From contig JACKEO010000001.1 in NCBI GenBank assembly GCA_020632955.1, forward strand, positions 1-64,000: a stretch of 64,000 nucleotides of DNA. Direction: 5' to 3'. This DNA comes from Alphaproteobacteria bacterium (GTDB lineage Bacteria; Myxococcota_A; UBA796; GCA-2862545). Below, piece by piece: positions 7,784-15,738 of this stretch (position 1 is the first letter of the stretch; every line of letters starts with the position of its first letter). The notes beneath the pieces are model-generated. The model searched no databases. It saw nothing but the letters and a program-made list of their open reading frames with translations, and was not told the DNA's origin. The position numbers were made by a program, and so were the translations under genes.

Positions 7784-8920
7784 ATGGCGCAGGGACTGCG
7801 ATCCGTCGTCGTGCGGCCGGACGCGCTCACCGAGGCGCAGATCGACCAGATGCTGGTCTTGCGGCTCGCCCACGTGGTGCTGGCCGACCGGGTGTCGCCC
7901 GAGGCCGATCGGGCGCGCTTCTTCGCGAAGATCCGCAGCGCGGCCCACGTGCTCCTGCTGGTGGACGCGGACGACGCGATCCGGGGCTGCTTCGTGGTGG
8001 TGATGGTGCCCGTGTGCGTCGACGGCCGCACCGTGGTGGTGGTCAACCCGGAGTACCTCTACATCGAGCCCGCCTTCCGGGGGCACCCGGCCCTGGGCCA
8101 GGGCATCGCGAAGACGGCGCTGCGCCTGATGATCACGGCGCGGGGGCGCCCGCTCTGCTTCGGGGCCATCTGCTTCCTGCCCAGCTACCTCGCGGTGTGC
8201 GAGCTGCTGCCGAAGGTGGTGCTGCTGGGCCAGCCCGGCGTGGACGCCTCCGACCACGCCCTGCTGCTCGCCGTGGGGACGGCGCTCGGCGGCGACGACT
8301 TCGACGCCGAGCGGGGCCTGGTGTCGGTGACCGTCCGTCCGAGCGACCTCACCCCCAGGACGCCCCGGTCCTCCACCCGTCGCAGCCTGGCAGCGGCGTA
8401 CGAGGCCGTGAACCCCGACTGGCGCCAGGGCACCTGCGGCGTCATCGTGGGCTCGGTGACGCCCCGCATGCTGGTGCGCAGCCTCACGGGCGCCGTCGCG
8501 CGCCGACTGCGCGGCCTCGGCGACGAGCTCGCGGCCCGCCAGGCACGGGCGGCGGCCCGGCTCCTCGGGGACGAGGTGGACGGCGAGGCCTTCTTCGGCC
8601 TGCTCGCCGCCGTGGCCGCGGCCGACGGCACCGCCGACCAGGCCGAGACGACGGCCCTCGCGCAGGTCCTCCGACAGGTGGGCGTCGACGAGCGCGCCGC
8701 ACGTCCCCTCCTGCGTCAGGCCCATGGCCGGCACGGCGACCCCATCGCCGCCCTGCCGGGCCCGACGAGCCGGGCCACGGCCACGATCTACCTGCAGCAC
8801 GCGCTCGCGATCGCCGACAGCGACGGGCGCCGGTGCGGCGAGGAGCTGGCGCTGTTGCAGCGGGCGGCGGCGAGGCTGGGGCATCCGGACCTCGTGGAGG
8901 TGCTAGGTTCACCGCCATGA
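7784..8920 (+). CDS. GNAT-like acyltransferase domain fused to TerB-like domain
   Basis: A 378-residue cytoplasmic protein starting at ATG 7784 behind GGGGGG. Residues about 10-150 read as an N-acyltransferase fold: the strand FVVVMVPV, NPEYLYIEPAFRG, then HPALGQGIAKTAL, whose G-x-G stretch occupies the acyl-CoA phosphate-binding loop position. Residues 255-378 are a TerB-like helical domain (LLAAVAAADGTADQAETTAL, then YLQHALAIADSDG), with the paired Asp-Gly turns of the TerB/DUF533 metal-binding family. The joint of the two is unusual to my knowledge. The gene lies behind the sigma-54 promoter at 7647-7664 and overlaps the next gene by four bases. A stress- or development-controlled function is inferred from the promoter only; substrate unknown. 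Confidence 0.72.
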   Translation: MAQGLRSVVVRPDALTEAQIDQMLVLRLAHVVLADRVSPEADRARFFAKIRSAAHVLLLVDADDAIRGCFVVVMVPVCVDGRTVVVVNPEYLYIEPAFRGHPALGQGIAKTALRLMITARGRPLCFGAICFLPSYLAVCELLPKVVLLGQPGVDASDHALLLAVGTALGGDDFDAERGLVSVTVRPSDLTPRTPRSSTRRSLAAAYEAVNPDWRQGTCGVIVGSVTPRMLVRSLTGAVARRLRGLGDELAARQARAAARLLGDEVDGEAFFGLLAAVAAADGTADQAETTALAQVLRQVGVDERAARPLLRQAHGRHGDPIAALPGPTSRATATIYLQHALAIADSDGRRCGEELALLQRAAARLGHPDLVEVLGSPP

Positions 8921-9186
8921 CGACCACCACGGCCCCACCTGCCGCTCCCGACGCGGCCCCTGCTCCGGGCCCGCCTCCCACGCCAGCGCCGCGCCGGCGG
9001 GTCTCCCTGCCCGTGAGCCTCACGGTCGGGACCCTCGCCTTCGGCGCCGCCTGGGTGCTGTACCGGACGCTCCAGGCCGCGCTCGGGGACCCCGGGAGCC
9101 CCGCACCGCCGCTCGCGGACGATCTCGTGCGCGTGCTCCTGATGGGCCCGCTCCTCGGTCTGGCCGCCTGGCGGGCTCGACCCTGA
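8917..9186 (+). CDS. Small inner-membrane protein, translationally coupled
   Basis: An 89-residue protein whose ATG (8917) overlaps the TGA of the GNAT-TerB gene (ATGA), so translation is very likely coupled. A Pro/Ala-rich and basic N-terminus (PAPRRR) is followed by two hydrophobic segments (about residues 32-52, LTVGTLAFGAAWVLYRTL, and 68-86, DLVRVLLMGPLLGLAAW). That gives a two-pass hairpin, with the basic N-terminus probably cytoplasmic. No family recognised. It may anchor or partner the GNAT-TerB protein at the membrane. Confidence 0.65.
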   Translation: MTTTTAPPAAPDAAPAPGPPPTPAPRRRVSLPVSLTVGTLAFGAAWVLYRTLQAALGDPGSPAPPLADDLVRVLLMGPLLGLAAWRARP

Positions 9187-9230
9187 GTCCTGCGGGGTGC
9201 CTCACGCCGTGAGCGCCCGCCTCCCGCACC

Positions 9231-11276
9231 TCACGGGCACCCCTCGAACACCCCCGGCGCCTCCGGACACGCCCGTCGGAAGGTGACGTTCCACAAGCTC
9301 CCCTTCCGCTCGAAGGTGCCCGAGACCACGCCGGTGACGGGGTCGAGCGTGAGCGTGTAGGTGCCGCGCAAGGGGTCGGGATCCCCGCCCGAGGTCGTGA
9401 GGACCACGGGGGCGGCGGGGTCCTCCGGCACCTGGCGGGTGGTCCAGCGCTCCTCGGCCGACTCCACCCTCACGGTAGGCGGCGCGAACAGGAGCGCGAC
9501 CTCCTCGGTGAAGGCGGCCCCCGGGCCCGAGACGGGGGCGTGGTCCGCCTCGAAGAGCCCCGTCACGCCGGTGGGCGCGCCTGCACCCGTGCCCAGCTCG
9601 GGAGGCACGAGCATCACCCGCGATCGCTGGGGATCCCACCCCCCGCCCACCACGAGCAGCCTGCCCACGGCCGGACCCGCAGGCCCCAGCTCGAAGGTGG
9701 CCACCTGGTTCAGCGAGGTGCTCCCGCGCCACGGCCGGGCCCACCGCACGAGCACGCGCTGCCCCCCCACCCCCGCCTGCACGCCCACCTCGGCCTCGGT
9801 GACCTCCGGCCCCACGGTGAACAGCACCCGGCGGGCGTGGCTCCCGGACGGCGACACGCGCTCGAGCGTGGAGCCCTGCGTCCCCCGGATCCAGGCCACC
9901 ACGGCGTCGCGGGCCCCTGGCGCAGGCAGGAAGGCGGCGCCGAGGCAGGCCTCCCCGTCGGCGAGCGGCACCGACCACGCGGGCTGGGTGACGTGCACCA
10001 CCGTGCAGTCCGACAGCGGACCGCTCGCGGGGCCCACGTGCAGGAGGGCCTCGTCGTGCTCCAGGGCGAGGTCCAGCTCGCGGAGCTGCGGCTGGTCCAC
10101 GTGCAGGCGTGGCGAGGCGAGGTCGGCCGGTCCGAAGAGCTCGTAGGCGTCCTGCCCGAGCGTGGCATCCCGACGGTGCACCACCACCACGCCGTCGGGC
10201 TCCACGCGGTGGTCGATCACCGTCTCGTCCTCGGTGCGGTTCGCGCCGACCGGCACCCGCCCGGTGCCATCCAGCGCGATCTTGTAGAGCTCACGCCGGT
10301 AGGTCGGGTCGCGCTCGGCGAGCAGGATCGCCCCGTCGGGGGTGAGCAGATCGGCCCCCGCCGCCACCGTGGGGTCGGGCGCCGAGGTGGGGAGCCCGTG
10401 GAAGGGGGAGATCGGGTGGTCGGAGACGAGCTCGAAGGGCGCCTCGTCGGCGGCGACGTCCCAGAGCAGCTGACGGTTGTCGAGCGGGGTCCCGCCTTCG
10501 GTGAGCACCAGCAGGGTGGTGCCCGCGAGGAAGATCAACCGCCCGTCGTGCAGGTCGAAGGGAGCATCTCCCACCTCCAGACGACGCGGGTCGCTGCCGT
10601 CGGCTGCCGACACCCACACCCAGGACCCGCCCTTGCCATCCCGCTCGGTCCACGCCAGCCAGGCCCCATCGGACGAGAAGTCGACACTCCGCCCCGCCGC
10701 CGCGAGCTCCAGGCGGCTGCTGCCGTCCACCGACACCAGCATCGTGCGCCCCGGCACGGCGTTCGTCTGCTCCTCGACGTACGCCACCCGGGTGCCGTCC
10801 GCCGACCACGCGAAGGTGGTGGAGGTGTACCGGCCTGGATCCGACAGCACCCGCGGGGCCGAGGCCTCCACCAGCGAGTCCACGGCCAGCTCGTAGCGGG
10901 ACCCGTCCACCACCCAGCGCCCGTAGGCGATCTGCGTGCGATCGGCCGACAGCACGTAGTTCGCCACGTCGCGCCGCTCGGGGGCCCCCGCCGCCATGCT
11001 GCGCACGCGTCCGGTCGCCAGGTCGGCGAGGTAGCCCTCCGTGGCGAAGACGCTGTTGCGGTCGCGGTAGAAGAACCACGGCGCGCGCGGGAGCGCGTAG
11101 GTGCCGTCGCCGGAGTCGCCTCCGGTGTCCACGCCGCCGGACCCGTTGCCGCCTCCCCCTCCGCTGTCGGGATCGGACGTGTCGGTGCCCGGGTCGACCG
11201 GCACGTCGGTGTCACGGGTGAGCGGCGTGTCCGGCATGCACGCGGCGAGCGCGAGGACGGGGAGGATGCGCGACAC
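9231..11276 (-). CDS. Beta-propeller lipoprotein (TolB/WD40-like)
   Basis: A 681-residue lipoprotein. The GTG start at 11276 has GGAG five bases upstream and gives the signal peptide MSRILPVLALAAC. A long Asp/Gly/Ser linker (DTDVPVDPGTDTSDPDSGG and more) follows. The body contains repeated PD40/TolB-type blades: TQIAYGRW, FAWSADGTRVAYV, VDFSSDGAWLAW, and later degenerate ones, consistent with a six- or seven-bladed propeller. The C-terminal 120 residues form a separate strand-rich domain ending in Cys (RRACPEAPGVFEGC). Such propellers in the envelope usually bind proteins or glycans; no catalytic residues are evident. It converges with the gene at 8917-9186, 44 bases apart. The divergent spacer on its upstream side is described separately. 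Confidence 0.85.
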   Translation of the reverse strand: MSRILPVLALAACMPDTPLTRDTDVPVDPGTDTSDPDSGGGGGNGSGGVDTGGDSGDGTYALPRAPWFFYRDRNSVFATEGYLADLATGRVRSMAAGAPERRDVANYVLSADRTQIAYGRWVVDGSRYELAVDSLVEASAPRVLSDPGRYTSTTFAWSADGTRVAYVEEQTNAVPGRTMLVSVDGSSRLELAAAGRSVDFSSDGAWLAWTERDGKGGSWVWVSAADGSDPRRLEVGDAPFDLHDGRLIFLAGTTLLVLTEGGTPLDNRQLLWDVAADEAPFELVSDHPISPFHGLPTSAPDPTVAAGADLLTPDGAILLAERDPTYRRELYKIALDGTGRVPVGANRTEDETVIDHRVEPDGVVVVHRRDATLGQDAYELFGPADLASPRLHVDQPQLRELDLALEHDEALLHVGPASGPLSDCTVVHVTQPAWSVPLADGEACLGAAFLPAPGARDAVVAWIRGTQGSTLERVSPSGSHARRVLFTVGPEVTEAEVGVQAGVGGQRVLVRWARPWRGSTSLNQVATFELGPAGPAVGRLLVVGGGWDPQRSRVMLVPPELGTGAGAPTGVTGLFEADHAPVSGPGAAFTEEVALLFAPPTVRVESAEERWTTRQVPEDPAAPVVLTTSGGDPDPLRGTYTLTLDPVTGVVSGTFERKGSLWNVTFRRACPEAPGVFEGCP

Positions 11277-11676
11277 GGGCACTCCAGGCGGACCCTCCCA
11301 TGCCCCGTGGGGAACGGCGCGCCAAGTCCTCCCGGAAGCAGGGTCGAAGGCTGGACTTCCGCGATCGCATGCGACCCGGACACGGGCCCGGGAGTGGACC
11401 GGGGCGGCGCGGGATGGTGCATTTCCCTGTCGATTCCGAGCGCGTCGACCCGTTTCATGGTTCCATCGCGACAGGCTCCCGTCACGCATTGGACCCTCTC
11501 CACACCGTGATCGTCGCAGTTGTCGCCGCGATGCGATCACGCACCGACGCGGGGGCGTAATCATGCTAATACACCCGGCGTGCGGCTCGACGGGCCGTAC
11601 GTCACGCCGGCCGAGCGCCTCGGGGAACGTCGCGGACGCCTGCATTCCACCTCCCTTCCCGCAGGAGTCCTCTCGC
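11277..11676. promoter_or_regulatory. 400-base divergent spacer with inverted repeat and extended -10
   Basis: This is the longest gene-free stretch in the first third of the window, between two divergent genes. No coding sequence is convincing, and the middle (11410-11580) looks less GC-rich than its surroundings. CGTGATCG at 11506-11513 is repeated inverted as CGATCACG at 11534-11541 (8-bp stem, 20-base gap). TGC-TAATAC at 11564-11572 is a good extended -10 element for the gene starting at 11677, although no clear -35 precedes it. The inverted repeat would lie directly upstream of that promoter, as an operator might. Confidence 0.4.
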
Positions 11677-12318
11677 ATGGCCCACAACCCCGTCCTCGCC
11701 CGCGTTCGTTACCTCCAGGCCGAGCTCGCCGCGCTCGCCGCGCTGATCGAGCTGCAGGACCTCGAGGGTGCGACGCCCGCTGCCACCCCCACGCCTGCGC
11801 CCGCCCCGGTGGTGGACGACCTGCCCCCCGAGCCGGAGGCCACCGAGGCGAACGTGGTGGCCGAGACGCCCGCGAAGACCCCGGGCCGCAGGGCCGCGAA
11901 GGCCAAGCCGGCGAAGCGTGCGAAGGCCGCGGCGAAGTGGAGCTACCTCCCCTCGGCCGCCTACGCGCTGTCGGGCCCCAACCCCTTCCGCAACGGCAAC
12001 AACTTCCAGCTCTACGACCACCTGGTCGACAAGTTCGGCAGCGAGGCCTTCAGCCGGGTGCAGCTGGGCGCCGAGATCGAGGCGCTGCGCAGCCAGGGCG
12101 TGATCACCTCGTCGCAGCCCGAGCAGGCCATCGTCATCAGCTTCGTGCAGTTCGCCGGCGACAAGGGCCGTCTGCAGATGGCCGCCGTGCCGGCCGACTC
12201 CCCCGTCGACGCCCCGCCCGAGGTCACCGTGCCGTCGGAGCCGGAGCCCGCGCCTGCCCCCCCGGCGAAGGCCCCCCGCAAGGCGAAGAGCACGAAGACG
12301 CGAAAGAAGGCCGAGTAG
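11677..12318 (+). CDS. Hypothetical protein with basic linker and possible winged-helix domain
   Basis: A 213-residue cytoplasmic protein. ATG at 11677 with AGGAG upstream. It has an N-terminal amphipathic helix (residues 5-30, rich in Leu/Ala), a Pro/Ala/Glu linker, a Lys/Ala-rich basic stretch (residues 70-88, AKAKPAKRAKAAAK) and a compact domain at about residues 88-170. That domain includes GPNPFRNGNNFQLYDHLVDK and ends in strands, with a helix-turn-helix rhythm. The C-terminal tail is Pro/Glu then Lys-rich. The histone-H1-like basic tails plus a small helical domain suggest nucleic-acid binding; this is inference, as I do not recognise the family. A hairpin follows the stop. Confidence 0.7.
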   Translation: MAHNPVLARVRYLQAELAALAALIELQDLEGATPAATPTPAPAPVVDDLPPEPEATEANVVAETPAKTPGRRAAKAKPAKRAKAAAKWSYLPSAAYALSGPNPFRNGNNFQLYDHLVDKFGSEAFSRVQLGAEIEALRSQGVITSSQPEQAIVISFVQFAGDKGRLQMAAVPADSPVDAPPEVTVPSEPEPAPAPPAKAPRKAKSTKTRKKAE

Positions 12319-12321
12319 CGT

Positions 12322-12339
12322 CGGGGCCAACGAGCCCCG
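12322..12339 (+). terminator. GC hairpin directly after the stop codon
   Basis: CGGGGC (12322-12327) pairs with GCCCCG (12334-12339) around the loop CAACGA, three bases after the TAG of the preceding gene. No U-tract follows. It is probably a terminator or 3'-end stabiliser of the kind common in GC-rich genomes. Confidence 0.5.
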
Positions 12340-12444
12340 TCACGTCGAGATCATCCGTCTTCCGAATGCGGCCATGCAGACAATGCCGTTTTCGGATGCG
12401 ATGACGCCGCCTAGAACGCCTCCACCCCTGCCGTGGAGGCTCCC

Positions 12445-15400
12445 ATGCGAAGCGTCGCCCTCCCCCTGCTCGCCCTCGCCGTCGGCTGCGCCCCCGCGCC
12501 CGACGCGGCGTGCACCCCTGGCGAGGCCGGCTGTCCGGTCTCCGACACCGACGACGGCCCCGTCGACACCGACGACAGCCCCGTCGACACCGACGACGGC
12601 TCCGTCGACACCGACGCACCCGACGACACAGGCCCCACCGCCCCGGTGATCCGCACCTGCACCGAGCTCGGCATCACGCCGACCTCGCTCGACGCAGCGG
12701 GACCCGACGCGCAGGGCCGCTTCCTCGCCTGGGGTGCCTTCCCCACGGACGACGGCACGCTGTCCGCCAGCTGCGGCGGCGCGCCGGGCCCCCAGGCCGT
12801 CCTCACCTTCGCCGTGCCCACCTCGGGCACGTGGCACTTCACCACCGACGGCGCCGGCACCACCACGGAAGCCACGATCTCGCTGCGCAGCGCCTGTGAC
12901 GACCTCGCCGAGCTGGCCTGTGACGCGCAGGGCGCGGGCGCGCTGTCGTCCACCCTGGTGCACGAGGCCATGGCCGGCGAGGTCCTCACGGTGCTGGTGC
13001 AGGGCGGGAGCCCCGGTCGCACCTGGCAGCTCACCGCCGCCCCGGTGGGTCGCGAGGCCGCCGTGGGCGAGGCCTGCGGCGAGGCCGCCCCCTGCGCGAG
13101 CGGGTCTGCCTGCCTGCCCGGCGACGCCCCCGTGTGCGTGGCCTTCGAGGCCCCCGAGGTCTCCACCCACACCGCCCGCTACGTGGCGAACGACGAGGTC
13201 CTGCACACGATCACGGGCACCGATGCCGACGGCGACGTGGAGCGCCTCTGGATCCTGCGCGTGGACCACGTCGAGGGCCACGTCTGGGGCGACGACCCCG
13301 GCGAGACGCCCGTGCTCGTGGAGACCGCCGACCTCGTGCAGGCCGACGGCCGGTTCACCTTCACCTGGCAGCAGTACGTGCACGGCTTCCTGTCGTCGCC
13401 GCAGTACGTGGCGGCCGTGACGCTGGGCGTCGAGGACCACGCCGGCCACCGCACCATCCTGCCGTCGCTCGCGCTGCCCGTGGAGCCCGAGGCCACCACC
13501 GTGGCCGCCGGGGAGACCTGCAGCGCCGACGGCTACCCGATCCGCTGCGCCAAGGGCAGCACCTGCCAGGACCTCGGCCAGGGCCCTGTGTGCGCCGATC
13601 CGCTCCCGCCGGTGCTCACCAGCGCCGAGCTCGTGCTGCGCGACGACCGTGACTTCGCGGTGCGGGTGCAGGGCACCGACGCGGACCTCGACACCTCCGG
13701 CATGCGGCTGGTGTTCGACATGGTGGACGGCGGCCAGCGCAAGCTGAACTCGGTCTACTTCACCGACGACGCCACCACCTGGACGGGCAGCGCCTTCGTG
13801 GCCACGCGCAAGGCCACGGTGTCGGCGAGCTGGGGCGAGGTGGCCCAGGTCACCGTGAAGCTCTTCGACGGCGCCGGGCTCGAGTCCGACACCGTCACGC
13901 TGCCCTGGACCGAGGTGCCCCGCGGCGTGCTCGCCGAGGGCGAGGCCTGCACGCCGGACGACGACCTCGCGGCCTGCGACACCGGCATGGTGTGCGGCCC
14001 GGCCCTGCAGGGCGGCACGGCGTGCAAGCAGCCCACCGCCCCCCACGTCTTCGCGGTGGACTTCAAGCCCAGCGTGATCTGGCCCTTCCCCAGCACCGAC
14101 GTCCGCGTGGACGGAGCCGACCTCGACGGCGACGTGAAGATGGTCACCCTGACCTTCAGCAACGCCTCGGGCCGCACCACCCAGTACCTGCCCGCCAACC
14201 GCATGGTGCCCAGCCCCCGCGGCAAGGCCTTCTTCCGCGGCACCGGCCCCCTCGAGGACTTCGATCCGGCCCCGTTCAGCCACGTCGAGGTCGACCTGGC
14301 CGACGACGAGGGCCTGCGCAGCGCGCCGCTCACCGTGCAGCTGGCCCTGCCGCTGCCCGAGGGCGAGGGCTGCGAGCGCACCGACGTGTCCACGATCTGC
14401 GACCTGGAAGCCGAGCTCACGTGCGGCCTGTCCGGCGTGTGCGAGCAGAACGAGGCCCCGCGCATCGTGACGGCCGTGGCCCATCGCCTCGGCGACAAGG
14501 ACGTGGCCGTGGAGCTCACGGTGGCCGACACGAACGCCGACGCCTTCGACCTGCGGGTCGAGGTGCAGCGCGACGGGGAGCCCTTCACCCTGCGCGGCGC
14601 CTACCAGACCTTCCCCGAGCCCGTGTACGGCGAGCTGCAGGCCACCCGCACCGTGAGCTTCCCCAGCCTCGCCCAGGGCGACGAGGCCCTGGTGCTGCGC
14701 CTCACGCCGCGCGACCTGCCCGGCCTGCTCGGCGCTCCCGTGGACGTGGTGGTGCCGCCGCTGGCGCAGACCGGTGAGACCTGCAGCGGCGACGACACCG
14801 TGGACCGGTGCGTGGCGGGCAGCTCCTGCGACGCGGGCACCTGCGTCGAGCACGACCCCACCCTCGACGCCTTCGCGCTCACCTTCCCCTCCCCCGGCCG
14901 CGCGGCGGTCTTCACGCTCACGGGCGTGGACCCCGACCACGACCTCGACGACGTGTTCGTGCACGGCGCCGACGCCGACGGCACGGCCTGGACCCACGAG
15001 GCCAAGGTGGGGCGGTCGTACGGCGACCAGGTGGAGGTGACCTGGAGCGGCGACACGTACACCGCCGTGGTGCGCGTGCCCGGCTGGGGCGGCACCGAGA
15101 CCACCGACCTGCTGTCGGCCACCGCCTGGGTGGGGGACGCGCGCGACGCCCTGAGCCCCACTGCCGACGTGGTCATCCCCGCCACCCGGAACCTCGACGA
15201 GGCCTGCGACGTCACCGGCAGCAGCAGCCGCTGCCAGGCCGGGCTCGCCTGCGATGCCGGCACCTGCGTGGTGGACGCCTTCGACGCCTGCGGCGGCCTG
15301 GAGGTGGGTGACCTCGCCGCCGACGGCACCGCGGTGGAGGGCACGCTGCGCTACGCGGTGGACCTCGACGGCCTGCCCTCGCTGGCCGAGCCCACCTGCA

Positions 15401-15681
15401 AGTACGCCTACAGCCCGGCGCGCGGAGGCGAGGCCGCGGTGGTGTGGACGGCGCCCCAGACCGGCACGGTGGACGTGTGGGTGGAGGTGCCCACCGGCAC
15501 CGACCTCGGGGTCTTCGTCACCTCCGGCCAGTGCGTGGATCCCGACGCGGCGCTCACCTGCGCCCAGCGCGGCGAGCACACCACGGTGGACGTGACCGCG
15601 GGCGAGACGCTGTACTTCACCCTCGACGCCTTCTCGGGCGTCACCCGCTCGGGCACCCTGGTGGTCGGCTACCTCGACTGA
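12445..15681 (+). CDS. Giant lipoprotein with six Cys-knot modules alternating with beta domains
   Basis: A 1078-residue lipoprotein. ATG at 12445 has GGAGG six bases upstream; a GTG at 12433 is less likely. The signal peptide MRSVALPLLALAVGC is followed by a stalk of exact DDGPVDT repeats. A PPC-like beta domain (about residues 80-200) leads into six Cys-rich knots at about residues 205, 355, 498, 640, 776 and 918. Each starts GExC and has the pattern Cx6-9Cx4-6CxxxxxC. They are separated by five beta domains of about 110 residues, several opening with a VxGtDaDgD signature. A second PPC-like domain (about 965-1075) ends the protein. The period is close to 142 residues. It looks like a long surface fibre; no enzyme motif is seen. 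Confidence 0.85.
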   Translation: MRSVALPLLALAVGCAPAPDAACTPGEAGCPVSDTDDGPVDTDDSPVDTDDGSVDTDAPDDTGPTAPVIRTCTELGITPTSLDAAGPDAQGRFLAWGAFPTDDGTLSASCGGAPGPQAVLTFAVPTSGTWHFTTDGAGTTTEATISLRSACDDLAELACDAQGAGALSSTLVHEAMAGEVLTVLVQGGSPGRTWQLTAAPVGREAAVGEACGEAAPCASGSACLPGDAPVCVAFEAPEVSTHTARYVANDEVLHTITGTDADGDVERLWILRVDHVEGHVWGDDPGETPVLVETADLVQADGRFTFTWQQYVHGFLSSPQYVAAVTLGVEDHAGHRTILPSLALPVEPEATTVAAGETCSADGYPIRCAKGSTCQDLGQGPVCADPLPPVLTSAELVLRDDRDFAVRVQGTDADLDTSGMRLVFDMVDGGQRKLNSVYFTDDATTWTGSAFVATRKATVSASWGEVAQVTVKLFDGAGLESDTVTLPWTEVPRGVLAEGEACTPDDDLAACDTGMVCGPALQGGTACKQPTAPHVFAVDFKPSVIWPFPSTDVRVDGADLDGDVKMVTLTFSNASGRTTQYLPANRMVPSPRGKAFFRGTGPLEDFDPAPFSHVEVDLADDEGLRSAPLTVQLALPLPEGEGCERTDVSTICDLEAELTCGLSGVCEQNEAPRIVTAVAHRLGDKDVAVELTVADTNADAFDLRVEVQRDGEPFTLRGAYQTFPEPVYGELQATRTVSFPSLAQGDEALVLRLTPRDLPGLLGAPVDVVVPPLAQTGETCSGDDTVDRCVAGSSCDAGTCVEHDPTLDAFALTFPSPGRAAVFTLTGVDPDHDLDDVFVHGADADGTAWTHEAKVGRSYGDQVEVTWSGDTYTAVVRVPGWGGTETTDLLSATAWVGDARDALSPTADVVIPATRNLDEACDVTGSSSRCQAGLACDAGTCVVDAFDACGGLEVGDLAADGTAVEGTLRYAVDLDGLPSLAEPTCKYAYSPARGGEAAVVWTAPQTGTVDVWVEVPTGTDLGVFVTSGQCVDPDAALTCAQRGEHTTVDVTAGETLYFTLDAFSGVTRSGTLVVGYLD
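12550..12612 (+). repeat. Three 21-base tandem repeats in the lipoprotein stalk
   Basis: Three consecutive 21-base units at 12550, 12571 and 12592, differing at one or two bases each, encode DDGPVDT, DDSPVDT and DDGSVDT. They lengthen the acidic stalk between the lipidated Cys and the first folded domain. Copy number could vary by slippage. Confidence 0.85.
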
Positions 15682-15701
15682 CGCCTCGCCCCGCGAGGCC
15701 G

Positions 15702-15732
15702 CGCGCCGGGTCCGCACCACGGACCCGGCGCG
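15702..15732. terminator. Strong 13-bp bidirectional hairpin between convergent genes
   Basis: Positions 15702-15714 pair perfectly over 13 bp with 15720-15732 around the loop CACCA. The hairpin sits 20 bases after the stop of the giant lipoprotein gene and 7 bases beyond the stop of the convergent VWA gene, so it can serve both transcripts. No U-tract. Confidence 0.7.
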
Positions 15733-15738
15733 TCGTGC

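Noticed and set aside
7569..8003. A 144-codon plus-strand frame starting before the GNAT-TerB gene.
   Set aside because: It crosses the sigma-54 promoter and palindromic sites and then runs out of frame inside the GNAT-TerB gene; composition and lack of a domain argue against coding.
11300..11560. An 86-codon frame in the 400-base spacer.
   Set aside because: No Shine-Dalgarno sequence, no coding-like third positions and no domain; it overlaps the inverted repeat.
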